Assembly (NCBI RefSeq): GCF_030733545.1
Contig: NZ_JASHIU010000007.1
Location: 42,501 to 106,500 of the forward strand
DNA from: Oceanicaulis sp. MMSF_3324
GTDB lineage: Bacteria > Pseudomonadota > Alphaproteobacteria > Caulobacterales > Maricaulaceae
Length of the DNA stretch: 64,000 bases
Direction: 5' to 3'
Position 1 is the first letter of the stretch, and every line of letters starts with the position of its first letter. The notes below the pieces were generated by a model. It worked only from the letters and a program-made list of their open reading frames with translations, was not told the DNA's origin and made no database searches. Of this stretch, positions 47,549 through 57,800 are shown in pieces. Both the position numbers and the translations under genes were made by a program.

Positions 47549-50185
47549 TTAGCGTTGGACGCTGATCCGGGCGTAGAGCACCCGACCGCGGGCGTCATGC
47601 ACCTTGGTGTCATAGCCCAGCGGGGTGTTCACCTCGGGCGCTTGCTCGTCAAACAGGTTGAGCGCGCCGACGCTGGCGGTCAGAAGATGACCGCGCACGC
47701 CGCCGGTCCAGCCCGCCTGAAGGTCATAGGCGGTCCAGCTGTCGATTTCGGCGCCGCCGTTTTCATCATCATCATAGGATGAGATGTGGCGCGCCTGGGC
47801 GTTCACGCTCCACGGCCCGTTCATCCAGCCCGCCCGCAGGCTCGCGCGCCATTGCGGCAGTGAGCGTGCGAAATTGGTGAAATTGCGGTTGCCCGCCGCT
47901 TCGATCTCGGTGTTCAGCACCGGATCGAACAGGGTGAACTCGTCGATATAGACCGCCTCGAGACCGCCATTGAGCGTGCCGAACCGGCCCAGATCCACAC
48001 CGTCATGGCTCAGCGCCACATCCACGCCCTGGGCTTCCACGCTCGGGGCGTTGACGAAGTTGGCGCGCACCAGCACCACATCGCCGGTCTGGGACAGCTC
48101 GACGCGCGGATCATTGTAGACCCCGTCATCGGCGAAGTCGGCGGCGAGGATGGCATTGGCGCTCTCCTCGATGATCAGGTCCTCGACCTCAAGCCGCCAG
48201 GCGTCCACGCGCGCCGTCCATGGGCCCTGGCGCCAGCTGGCGCCCAGCGAGATGCTGTCAGAGGTTTCCGGGGCGAGATCCTGCGCGCCCACCGTGCGTA
48301 CGGGGCGGAACAGGCTCTGATTGCCCAGAGTGAGCGATTGCAGCGTCGTCGTGGCGCTGACTTGCTGGTGCAGCGACGGCGCGCGGAACGATTGCGCCCA
48401 GCTGGCGGACAGGGTCAGCGCGTCGGTTACATCCACGGCGAGAGCCGCCTTGGGATCGGTCGAGGAGAAATCCTCCAGATCCTCATGGCGGGCGGCGAGG
48501 GTCAGACGAGCGCGCTCATGCAGGGGAATGACGCTTTCGGCGTACAGACTCGCCACATCGCGCTCGCCGGCATAGTCCGGGCCGCCGACGATGAACAGGA
48601 AGGCGTCATTGTTGAAGGTTTCGCCGTGATTGACCTCCAGGCTTTCATTGCGCAGCTGAGCGCCCAGGGTCAGGGAGACGTCACCGGCGGGCAGGGCGAA
48701 CACGGACGCCGTGGTCAGGCTGGCGTCCAGGCTGGTCAGCTCTGAGGTCGAGGTGCGCACATCCTTGCCCAGCATCCAGTCCAGAACGGCGGGATCATTG
48801 TAGCGCGGATCGCTGGAGTCGGTGACGAGCCCGCCCGAGCCGAACGGATTGAACCAGTAACAACCGGCGCTCTGATCGCCGGCGCTGGCGCCCGGCTGGC
48901 AGTTGGCCCCACCGAAACCGTTGAGCGCGGCGCTCAGACGATCGCCGATATGATCGGTGATGTCGGCTTCCAGCTCATTGCGGGAATAGGCGAGCACGCC
49001 GTCCGCCGTCCAGTCCCGGCCAAAGGCGGTAAAGTCATGGGAGAGCCCGGCGTCGAGCCGCAGCGTGTCATGGTCGAAGCTGCGACGCGCCGCCCCGGCG
49101 GAGACGCCGCGCGGACGCCCGTTCCAGATGACATCCTGTCCGAAATAATTGCCTGGATTGGCCGCCGGAATGGTCGGGAAGCTCAGCGCAGGCAGGGAGG
49201 GGGAGTTGCCCCGCGTCAGCTGGGAATCGGCCCAGGCCGCCCGCACGGTCAGGCGCGTATCGCCGAAATCACCGGTCACGGCGCCATATGCGTTCAGTCG
49301 GGTTTCATCGGGGATCAGTGAGAAGAACTGACCATAATCGAGCCGGCAATAGCCCGGCGTCCCAAGAGCCGTGTCCGCGCCCAGCACCAGCGGCTGGCCG
49401 CCGCCGGCTTCGCAATCGCGGTCAATGATGATCTGGGAACCACCCGGCGTTGAGACCGAATAGGCGCCTGGCTGGCCCAGGGCGGACAGGCCGGTGCCGG
49501 GAATGAAATCGGTCTCAAACCCTTCCACGCCGTCCATGTCGCGATAGCTGATCGCCCCCATGACATTGAAGGCGCCAAAGGACTGCCCCGCCCGTGCTGA
49601 CAGGATCGAGGTGAAGCCGGCGCCGTCGAATCCATCGGGGCCGCGGGCTTCGAGCTCGACTTGCACGCCCTCGAACCGGTCGTCGGTGATGACGTTCACG
49701 ACGCCCGCAATGGCGTCCGAGCCATGCAGCGGTGAGGCGCCGTCCTTCAGGATTTCAACGCGCGAGATGGCGATGTCGGGCACAAGCGCGTTCATGTCCA
49801 CAAAGCTGGCCCCGTCATCAGACGCGACCGAGGTCGGCGCCTGACGCACGCCATTGACCAGCACCAGCGTCGCGCCCAGGCCAAGGCCGCGCAGATTGAC
49901 GCTGGAGGTGCCCGAGGTGTCGTTCTGGGTGCCCGGATCGTCGTTGAATTCAGAGCCGACAATGGCCGGGCTGAACGCCAGCGCGTCGCCCAGATCGGAG
50001 AGGCCGCTGGCGTCCAGCTGATCAGCACTCAGCGTCACCACCGGCCGGTCGCCGGTCTGCGCGCCGGGCGCGCGACCCGCAGTGATGGTGATCACATCTT
50101 CCTGGGAGGTCTGGGCGAACGCCAGACCGCCGTCACCCAGCATGGCCAGTAGAGCCAGGGCGCTGACGCAGACTTTGGAGTGCAT
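47549..50185 (-). CDS. TonB-dependent outer-membrane receptor 3
   Basis: 878 residues from the ATG at 50185 (MHSKVCVSALALLAMLGDGGLAFAQ signal peptide) after gagga; the frame is open 63 codons further upstream but without signal peptide or start signals. TonB-box-like EDVITITAGRAPG, plug with NLRGLGLGATLVLVNGVRQ and VEILKDGASPLHGSDAIAGVVNVIT, then a barrel with TonB-receptor strands. It is unrelated in detail to the tandem receptors at 17-22 kb. The C-terminus is ARISVQR, ending in Arg rather than the aromatic residue usual for outer-membrane barrels. Ligand unknown. Confidence 0.9.
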   Translation of the reverse strand: MHSKVCVSALALLAMLGDGGLAFAQTSQEDVITITAGRAPGAQTGDRPVVTLSADQLDASGLSDLGDALAFSPAIVGSEFNDDPGTQNDTSGTSSVNLRGLGLGATLVLVNGVRQAPTSVASDDGASFVDMNALVPDIAISRVEILKDGASPLHGSDAIAGVVNVITDDRFEGVQVELEARGPDGFDGAGFTSILSARAGQSFGAFNVMGAISYRDMDGVEGFETDFIPGTGLSALGQPGAYSVSTPGGSQIIIDRDCEAGGGQPLVLGADTALGTPGYCRLDYGQFFSLIPDETRLNAYGAVTGDFGDTRLTVRAAWADSQLTRGNSPSLPALSFPTIPAANPGNYFGQDVIWNGRPRGVSAGAARRSFDHDTLRLDAGLSHDFTAFGRDWTADGVLAYSRNELEADITDHIGDRLSAALNGFGGANCQPGASAGDQSAGCYWFNPFGSGGLVTDSSDPRYNDPAVLDWMLGKDVRTSTSELTSLDASLTTASVFALPAGDVSLTLGAQLRNESLEVNHGETFNNDAFLFIVGGPDYAGERDVASLYAESVIPLHERARLTLAARHEDLEDFSSTDPKAALAVDVTDALTLSASWAQSFRAPSLHQQVSATTTLQSLTLGNQSLFRPVRTVGAQDLAPETSDSISLGASWRQGPWTARVDAWRLEVEDLIIEESANAILAADFADDGVYNDPRVELSQTGDVVLVRANFVNAPSVEAQGVDVALSHDGVDLGRFGTLNGGLEAVYIDEFTLFDPVLNTEIEAAGNRNFTNFARSLPQWRASLRAGWMNGPWSVNAQARHISSYDDDENGGAEIDSWTAYDLQAGWTGGVRGHLLTASVGALNLFDEQAPEVNTPLGYDTKVHDARGRVLYARISVQR

Positions 50186-50387
50186 TGCGGTCCTCGGAGG
50201 TTGGGGAGGTTTTGAAAATATTACGCAGGAGCGGTTAGCAGGCCTGTGTATAAACCCGCAAGTGGGAAGGCAGACCGGACAAATCGCATACGGACTGCAC
50301 AAGACTGATTTGAGGGCATGGACAGCCCCCGCGTGCTTGCCTATAAACCGCGTCCTCAGCGGCGCACGCCTCATGGCGCGCTGCGGC

Positions 50388-50463
50388 GCCCGGGTAGCTC
50401 AGTTGGTAGAGCAGCGGATTGAAAATCCGCGTGTCGGTGGTTCGAATCCGCCCCCGGGCACCA
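50388..50463 (+). tRNA. tRNA-Phe (GAA)
   Basis: 76 bases with acceptor GCCCGGG/CCCGGGC, D-loop AGTTGGTAGAGC, anticodon loop TTGAAAA (anticodon GAA), T-arm TCGGTGG/TTCGAAT/CCGCC and encoded CCA (50461-50463). Confidence 0.97.
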
Positions 50464-50670
50464 TTTATCCCCATCATGATCGTCATTGATTTCAGTCGGG
50501 TCAGCGTGCGCTGACGCGCTGATAGGCTGCGTTGTCCGCTTTGCGATGCGGGCCGCAGGGCGGCGGATTGATGACGCCTGTCGATCTCTGGACGCTTTTA
50601 AGGAATACTCTACTTCATGGGTTGAGACTGAGCGCTGGCTTGGCAGGGGCGCCGGAGCGTGGAGAGATCG

Positions 50671-51084
50671 ATGCAATCGCACAGATCATCAAGATCAGGG
50701 CTGACGGCTCTGATTGCGTGTGCGCTCATGGGCTCTGTGGTCGCCTGTTCGCCCACGGCCGGTTCGTCCGTGATCGAAGCCTCGGACTCTGAACGCGTGG
50801 ATCGCAGCAATTACATCGTGACCCTGATGCGGACCGGGGCGGCGCCCCAGACGGCCGAAGCGGCGGCCGAGGCCCGCAGGGAGCTGGAGGCCGAGCGCGA
50901 TGAGGCCCTTCAGGCGGTGTTCGGCGCCCAAGGGCCCAGGCCCGGCGCCAGCTTCGTCTCCGCCTACGCCTTTGAAATTCGATTGACGGCGGAAGAGGCG
51001 GCCCGGCTGGCGCGCCATTCAGCTGTTGTTCACGTGCAAGCTGACCAGTTGCATCGTCCCATGGGCGCAGGCCCGGCAGGTTAA
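50671..51084 (+). CDS. Lipoprotein with inhibitor I9/subtilase propeptide-like domain
   Basis: 137 residues from the ATG at 50671, chosen because GGAGAG at 50661-50666 sits just upstream (a GTG at 50659 is also in frame). Lipobox VVAC with Cys26, so the mature protein is tethered to a membrane. The rest is an I9-like fold: NYIVTLMRTG first strand, helical Glu/Ala-rich segment, then FVSAYAFEIRLTAEEAARLARHSAVVHVQAD, the propeptide ending in V-x-x-V-x-x-D. It precedes a subtilase gene by 12 bases. Likely a trans-acting chaperone or inhibitor of one or both downstream proteases; this is inference. Confidence 0.75.
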   Translation: MQSHRSSRSGLTALIACALMGSVVACSPTAGSSVIEASDSERVDRSNYIVTLMRTGAAPQTAEAAAEARRELEAERDEALQAVFGAQGPRPGASFVSAYAFEIRLTAEEAARLARHSAVVHVQADQLHRPMGAGPAG

Positions 51085-51096
51085 ATCGAGATCGGT

Positions 51097-54000
51097 ATGA
51101 GCAAAACGCAGACCCTTCTGGCCGTCCTTCTGGGGGCGGGTTCCATTCTGGTTTCCTCTGGCGCGCTGCACGCGCAGCAGGGTGGATTGGAGCCATCGCA
51201 AATCGCCTTGACGGGACCCGTTTCCGACCGCGCCCTGGCGCAGCTGGGGCGAGGCGAGCGGACCTCGGTCATCGTGATCCTTGATGTGTCGGTCGACGAA
51301 ATGATCGCCGCCGCCGAAGATGACCCGGAGGGCGATTATCTCAAGGCGCGGATTGCGGATATGCGCCGTGCGGTGGTGCGTGAGGCGTTTCCCTCCGCTC
51401 TGGTGGCTCAGCGAGACGGTGCAGATCCGTCTATCGGATATGAAGCCTTTGATTTCACGCCAGGCTTTGTGGTGAACGCCAATGCCGCTGAGATTGCTGC
51501 CATGCGGCGCACGCCCGGTGTGGCCAACGTTTTTGAAAATGCCCTTTACCGTCCCATGACGGACAGCTCCATCACCCAGGTCGGGGCGCGCGCCCTCTGG
51601 GGGCAGGGCGTGACGGGCGCTGGGGTTTCTGTGGCGGTTCTGGACACCGGGGTCGAGAATGATCACCCCATGATCGGACCGGCGATTACGGCCAGCGCCT
51701 GCTTCAACACGACCAGCGAGGGTGTTTCTTCCTCGCTCTGTCCGAACGGAACAGATGAGCAGACGTCTCTGACATCCGCCGAAGCTGGCGATTCCTGCGT
51801 TGAGGACAATATCGACAGCGTCAACGGCACCGACGGCTGCTTTCATGGCACCCATGTCGCGTCGACCGTTGCCGGGCGCGTTCTGAACCTGACCAGTGGT
51901 CGCCAGATTTCCGGTGTCGCGCGGGCGGCTGATATCGTGGCGGTCAATGTCTTCAGTCGTTTCGAGCCTGAAGAGTGCGTGGACGAGGATGAAACGCCGG
52001 ATGGTGCGTGTGTGCGCTCTCCGCGCAGCGACCAGATTGAAGCGCTGGACTGGCTGTATCTGAACCGGGCTACGCTGAACCTGGCGGCTGTGAACATGAG
52101 CCTGGGCGGCTCTGAAGCCAATGCCGAGCCATGCCAGAACTTTGCTTATGACCGCACCATGAGCGCTCTGACGCAGGCCGGGATCGCTGTCGTGGTGGCG
52201 GCCGGCAATGACGGCTTTGCGAACGGGCTGAGCTCGCCCGCCTGCATTGAAAGCGCGATCTCCGTCGGCGCGGTCGATGACAATGATGTCGTGGCTGAAT
52301 TCTCCAACGATGCCGATTATCTCGACCTTCTGGCGCCGGGTGTCGAAATCCTGGCGGCTTACGGCTCCGAGCAGATCACGCCGGGCGCCGAGTGTCAGAA
52401 CGGCGCGGACGCCAATTCTGAAGGCTGGTGCTACTATTTCATCAACTCTGACGGCACTTCCATGGCGGCGCCCCATGTGGCGGGCGCTTTCGCCTTGCTA
52501 CGTCAGGCCTTTCCAAGCGCCAGCGTGGCCGACATGCTCACAGCGCTGAAGGTGACGGGCGAACCGGTCATGGACGCCTTCACCGACCGTGTGCACGCCC
52601 GTATCCAGATCGACGCGGCTCATGACTTCCTGAACACCGGTTCCGGCGTCGTGCGCTCTGTGTCCCTGGATTCCCTGACGCGTTATGACACACGCAATAC
52701 ATCGAGCGATGTGGCGTCCTTTCCCGGTACGACCCGGGGCTTGTCCAACGACAGTGGTCAGTCGCGGACGATCCGACTTGTCAGCAAGCCTGAATGGCTG
52801 AGCGTGGACTTCCGCGACAATGGCGGAAACTCGGTGTCTTCAACCGCATTGACGTTCGACGATACAGGCGAGCTGCGCCTGAGCATCAATGGTCAGGGGC
52901 TTGCTGACGGGTTCAATCCGGGAGAGCTGGTGCTTTCGGTTGATGGCGCGTCGACGCGGATTCGGCTGAAAGTCAGCGCTCATCTGACGACGCCCCTGGA
53001 TCCGAGCATCGCAACCGTGCGGTTCGGCCCCTTTGAGTGGGTGGGCGATGTGGACCAGTCTGCGGGCAGCATCTTCCGCATTGTGGGACTGGACACCGCC
53101 ATGCCGAGCGCGATTTCCGCCGATATCGAGCGCTGGGGCGACCGGGATGGTCAGTCGGTTTCCAACGCGTCCATCGCTTGCGATTTCACGATCCGGCCAA
53201 ACCGCTATTCGGGCAATGAATACATCATTGGCGCAGCCGATTTCGCCGATTGTCCGCGGTTTGACCGCGGTGACCTGTATCTGGATGTGCGTGTTCAGCA
53301 AGCCGACGCCGCGCAGCTGAGCATGCGACGTTTCCTGTTCAATTCATCAGGCGGGCTGACGGATGCAGCCTTTGATCCTTCGGCGGGAACGGGCGTGTCT
53401 CAATCGATGGCCGCGCGTGTCGCCGCGATTGCAGGCGCCGCGGACGAGGTGTCGCCCGAACAGCTCGCCAGTCAGGCCGATCCGCAGCTCGCAGGGGACA
53501 CGCCGCAAGCGCTGGCCCAGGCGCAATTCGGTCCCTTTGAGTGGACGTATGACGCCAATGGCGCCTTGCGCAGCGAGTTCCGTCTCGGCCCGATCCTTCA
53601 GGGCGATGAGCTTAATGTCGATGTGGCGATCGCCAACGCGTCCGAGCCTGGATATGACGGGGCGTTTTCCGATTGCGCCCTGACGATCCGGTCCAGCCGA
53701 CGCAGTGACAATGACTTCCAGATCCTGCCCGAGGACCTTGCCGATTGCGGCGCGTTCGGACGGGCGGACCTGACCTTCCGGGTTACAGCGGAGTCGGCGC
53801 GCATCAACGCTACTGATGGTGATGTGACGGGCATGCGCATGCAGCGCTTTATCCGCCAGGCCAACGGAGCGTTGACCGATTATCATGTGGATGCGGCCTC
53901 GGATGGCGGCGTTCAGCCGTCCAATCTCGGCACCGGGCAGGGACAGGTGATTGTGGGCCCGTTTGAATGGACGGGCGACAGCACGGCCGCGACGTCCAAC

Positions 54001-54723
54001 CAGTTCCGGATCGCAGGCGTCTCTAACGGCGCTGTCACCTCCATTGCGGTGGCTGTCGCAAACGCGGCGGCGGGCGATTATTCAGGCGGGTTCGCCGACT
54101 GTGCCCTGACCTTGCGTCCACAGCGCGCTGGCGCGAATGACTACCTCATTCTGAAAGAGGACCTCGCCGATTGCGGCGCATTCGGCCGGGCCGATCTGAC
54201 CTTCCGGATTCGTGCAGCCCTCACTGATATTCCAGGCCGGATCAAGGTGCGCCGGCTGGCGTTCGGGGCCCAGGGCGACATAACCGATTTCGGTTTTGAC
54301 GCCGTGGCCGGCGCTGGCCAGACGCCGAGTGCGATCTCGGGCGGCCGCGAGGAAGTCGTGTTCGGTCCCTTTGAATGGGTGGGCGATGCGCAGGCCGGAA
54401 CCCAGGCCGTCTTCCGGATCACGGGGATTGATGGCGGACTTCCCGAGACCATTGATGTGGCGATCGCCAATGCCACAGCCGGAAGTGGTCTGTTCACCGG
54501 CGCGTATACGGACTGCTCCATTACGCTCCGGCCGTCACGTGCAGGAGACAATGAGTATGTCATCGGCGCTGCGGACTTCACCGATTGCGGTAATTTCGGA
54601 CGCGGCGATCTGAGCTTCCGGATCCGCGCCGACGCGGCCATCCTGCAAGACACAGTGCGCATGCGCCGCTTTGCCGTGACGCGAACCGGCGGCTTGACCG
54701 ATTTCGGGTTCGACAACGATTAG
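51097..54723 (+). CDS. Secreted S8 subtilase with four C-terminal novel repeats, copy 1
   Basis: 1,208 residues. Signal peptide 1-27 (SILVSSGALHAQ). Pro-domain-like region about 45-150. Subtilisin domain with triad D183 (VAVLDTGVEN), H253 (GCFHGTHVAS) and S455 (SDGTSMAAPHVAG), oxyanion Asn371 (VAAGND), and extra cysteines inside the catalytic domain. A beta-sandwich linker is at about 510-640. Then come four repeats starting at residues 643, 811, 953 and 1089, each opening GPFEW and containing D-C...RP.R and DCGAFGRADLTFR, ending L-T-D-F-x-F-D. The repeats look like binding or exported-domain modules; I do not recognise them. Only 12 bases separate it from the I9-like gene. Confidence 0.92.
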   Translation: MSKTQTLLAVLLGAGSILVSSGALHAQQGGLEPSQIALTGPVSDRALAQLGRGERTSVIVILDVSVDEMIAAAEDDPEGDYLKARIADMRRAVVREAFPSALVAQRDGADPSIGYEAFDFTPGFVVNANAAEIAAMRRTPGVANVFENALYRPMTDSSITQVGARALWGQGVTGAGVSVAVLDTGVENDHPMIGPAITASACFNTTSEGVSSSLCPNGTDEQTSLTSAEAGDSCVEDNIDSVNGTDGCFHGTHVASTVAGRVLNLTSGRQISGVARAADIVAVNVFSRFEPEECVDEDETPDGACVRSPRSDQIEALDWLYLNRATLNLAAVNMSLGGSEANAEPCQNFAYDRTMSALTQAGIAVVVAAGNDGFANGLSSPACIESAISVGAVDDNDVVAEFSNDADYLDLLAPGVEILAAYGSEQITPGAECQNGADANSEGWCYYFINSDGTSMAAPHVAGAFALLRQAFPSASVADMLTALKVTGEPVMDAFTDRVHARIQIDAAHDFLNTGSGVVRSVSLDSLTRYDTRNTSSDVASFPGTTRGLSNDSGQSRTIRLVSKPEWLSVDFRDNGGNSVSSTALTFDDTGELRLSINGQGLADGFNPGELVLSVDGASTRIRLKVSAHLTTPLDPSIATVRFGPFEWVGDVDQSAGSIFRIVGLDTAMPSAISADIERWGDRDGQSVSNASIACDFTIRPNRYSGNEYIIGAADFADCPRFDRGDLYLDVRVQQADAAQLSMRRFLFNSSGGLTDAAFDPSAGTGVSQSMAARVAAIAGAADEVSPEQLASQADPQLAGDTPQALAQAQFGPFEWTYDANGALRSEFRLGPILQGDELNVDVAIANASEPGYDGAFSDCALTIRSSRRSDNDFQILPEDLADCGAFGRADLTFRVTAESARINATDGDVTGMRMQRFIRQANGALTDYHVDAASDGGVQPSNLGTGQGQVIVGPFEWTGDSTAATSNQFRIAGVSNGAVTSIAVAVANAAAGDYSGGFADCALTLRPQRAGANDYLILKEDLADCGAFGRADLTFRIRAALTDIPGRIKVRRLAFGAQGDITDFGFDAVAGAGQTPSAISGGREEVVFGPFEWVGDAQAGTQAVFRITGIDGGLPETIDVAIANATAGSGLFTGAYTDCSITLRPSRAGDNEYVIGAADFTDCGNFGRGDLSFRIRADAAILQDTVRMRRFAVTRTGGLTDFGFDND
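53023..54720 (+). repeat. Four tandem two-cysteine protein repeats in subtilase 1
   Basis: Coding repeats begin at 53023, 53527, 53953 and 54361. Common pattern: FGPFEW-x(2)D, then FRI.G, then I.VAIANA, then G-x-DCALTIRP.R, then (E/D)YLI..(E/D)DLADCGAFGRADLTF, then MRRF....GGLTDF.FD. About 115-120 residues per unit, joined by linkers of 15-50 residues. Confidence 0.9.
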
Positions 54724-54749
54724 AGCCTGCGATCCGCCTGACAAAACAT

Positions 54750-54785
54750 AACGCCCTTCGCCTCGAGGCGGAGGGCGTTTGTGTG
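54750..54785 (+). terminator. Probable terminator between the two subtilase genes
   Basis: AACGCCCT (54750-54757) pairs with AGGGCGTT (54772-54779), and CGCC (54759-54762) with GGCG (54767-54770), around a TCGA loop. The following gtttgtgtgtt is only modestly U-rich, so read-through to the next gene is possible. Confidence 0.6.
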
Positions 54786-54846
54786 TTGGAATAATTTATT
54801 AACCCTTCGATTTTCCCCCCGAACGCGTATGGTGCTCCAGAATGCA

Positions 54847-54876
54847 CCGTGAAGGTGTCTGATCGCGCCTTCACGG
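54847..54876 (+). promoter_or_regulatory. Leader hairpin upstream of subtilase 2
   Basis: CCGTGAAGG (54847-54855) pairs perfectly with CCTTCACGG (54868-54876) around a 12-base loop. The 3' arm runs into the G-rich ribosome-binding segment (54875-54881) ahead of the ATG at 54886, so folding could limit translation. Confidence 0.5.
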
Positions 54877-54885
54877 GGGGGAATA

Positions 54886-57800
54886 ATGCGCGTTTCTACG
54901 TTACTGTTCATCGCGACAATGTTGGGCAGCCAGCTCCTGGGAGCGGCGAACGCCAGTCAGTCCGAGTCTGTTCCTGCCGACTTGGAAAGCGCCATGTCCG
55001 CTCCGCTGAGCGAGCGGGCCCTGAATAGCGCGCGTTCCGGCGAGCGCATCGGTGTGATCGTGATGCTTCACGATGATCCGTATCAACGTGACCTGCGAAG
55101 CGTGCCCGATATACGCGGAGAGGCGGCTTTAGCGAGTTTTGAGGCGCGTATTGAGCAAATCATAAGCGAAGCGACGGAACCTCAGAGGTTCCTGTCATCC
55201 ACCGAAAGCGAACAATCAAATTCTGCGTCACACTATGCACAGTTTCCCTTGAGTGCTGGTTTTGCTTTGAGAGCCACACCTGCACAGATTGTGAATCTGG
55301 CAAGCCACCCCGATGTCTCGTACGTGTTCGAGGATGCCTTGAACGCACCACAACTGGATCAAACCACGCATAGAATTGGGGCGTGGCAGGCTTGGGGGCA
55401 GGGGTTCGAAGGACGGAGCAGCACAGTCGCCGTGCTCGATACGGGTGTGGACGCCTATCACGTCATGTTCCGGGATGCGATCAAAGCCAGCGCCTGCTTC
55501 AGTTCGGCTGTTGCAGGCGAAAGTGCATCCCTGTGCGAGAACGGCGAGGCCCGTCAAACCTCTTTGACCTCTGCGACCCTTGCTTTGCCTTGCCTGGACA
55601 AGGCAGCCGACCCTGAGAACGGTACGGAGGGGTGCTTTCATGGCACTCATGTCGCCAGCATAGCGGTCGGACGCAGCTTTCGTGAGCACTCCAGGGTTCA
55701 GGGCGTCGCCCCCGAGGCGAAGCTGGTCGCCGTGCAAGTGTTCTCCCGGTTCAATGAAGAGGTGTGCGCGGATTATTATCCTGGGCGTGAGGGCGAGTGC
55801 GTGCTCAGCCCGATCAGTCGTCAGATCGAAGCCCTGGAATGGCTTTATTCCGTGAAAGACGAGCTCGGTCTCACTGCTATCAATATGAGTTTGGGCGGTG
55901 GAGAGTTCGCTCAGCCCTGCATGGACGATCCCCGGCGCAGCATCATCCAGTCATTGGCGCAGGCCGGCGTTTTCACGGTTGTCGCAAGCGGGAATGACAG
56001 CTTCTCAAATGCGCTATCAGCGCCGGCCTGCATTCCGGAAGTCCTCTCTGTAGGCTCGACCGGTTCAGGCATGACACCGAGCGGTTTCTCCAATCATTCA
56101 GAGTATCTGGACTTCTATGCACCGGGGGATGCGATCACGGCTGCGGCCTTCACTGAGGCGCCCTCAGAGTCGGGAGAGTGTGCGTCTTCAACCGTCGGAG
56201 CCTATGTCGGTACCTATCCGGATATCCGCTACCTTTGCTCCCGTCTCTTGCATATGAGCGGCACGTCCATGGCCGCACCGCATCTGACGGGGGCGTTAGC
56301 GATTATTCGGGACGCCGTGCCTGAGGCTTCGTTTGATGAAATTCTGGACGCCTTGCGGTTTACGGCTCGGCGTCCGCCACGAGCCCTTGAGCATGTCCCG
56401 GCGGGCGAGATTTCCATCAACAAGGCGATTTCCTATCTGCAGGAAGGCGGCGTGATTGTCGGCGGGGTGATCCTGATCCGTCCGAGGACCTATGTCGCGC
56501 GAAATGCGTCGCATGAAAGAGACAGTTTCAATACTGAGACCTACAGGTTCTACGAAAACTATTACAGCAGCCGATCGCTGCATGTTCTGAGCCACCCTGA
56601 ATGGGTCAGTATTTCTGATGCATCGTATCCTCGGGCCGAGCATTCCGATACATTTTTTCTGGACTTGGAGAGGCCTTTGGACCTCGTGTTTTCAGTCAAC
56701 ATCCAGGAGGAATTGGCGGATGGCCTGACCGGTGTGGTGCGGTTGAGTCCGGAGCATTCCGATGAGGTGATCGAAATTCCGGTGTCTTTGAATATTGATG
56801 GCGAGCTGGACCGGATTCGAAAGGTTGTGACGGCAGGTCCCTGGAGCATGGTCGGGGATTCCGAAAATCCCGAGTCCAGCATCTTCCGGATCGTGGGACT
56901 GGATCGCTCCATGCCCCACCGGATCAATGTTGCAATCGCCGGGGCGGCCTCAGGTGACTATCAGTATGCCTTTACCGATTGCTCTCTGCCCATCCGACCC
57001 GAGCGCTATTCCGGGTCGGAGTATCTGATTATCCGCAGCGATCTCGGGGTGTGCGGTGAATTTGGTCGGGCGACACTACGCTTCCAGATATTGGCGGACC
57101 CTGAGGATGTGGACGCCGGACTGAGAATGCGCCGCTTTTTTCTGGACCGGGAGGGGGCTCTGACGGATGCCGGCTATGACCGGTTCAACAATATACAGGT
57201 GAGTGAGAGCCAGATCCGTGAGGCTGTACCTGCTTCGCTTGAGGCCACGGTGGATCAACCACAGAGCTTTGAAGACAGCCGCATTCTTGAATGGATCGGG
57301 AGTTCTTCCGTCGGCGCGATCACAGAGTATTTCGTTTATCAGGGATTGGCGGTCGATACGCGCGTTCAATACGTTCTTGTGGGCTTTTATTTCGAATCCC
57401 AACCGGGCCAATCTCCAAGTGGGTATAGACAGTGCGAATTGCCTTACATTCCGGAACGGCGACGGGGCGGGGAGTATGTTGTACGGGTTTCGGATCTAGA
57501 GGCGTATTGCGATTTTAGGGGACGAGCCGATATTTCTCTGAGCTTTGTCCTTGGGAGTGAAACTAGCCAGAGTCTTTCCCCAACTCGGGTCAGCCGGATC
57601 GTCCAGTCTCCTGATGGCGGCATCACCGATTTTTACAACTTTCGGTACGCCGGTATAGACAATCCCGCCGTCCCGACCCTTAAAACAAACAGGGAAACCG
57701 GGGAGCGCTATCTGCAGTCCACATGGGGGGTGTTCGGCTGGACAGGTGACGCCAATGCCCCGACACAGAGCGTGTTCAGGATCGCCGGCATACGAGGTGG

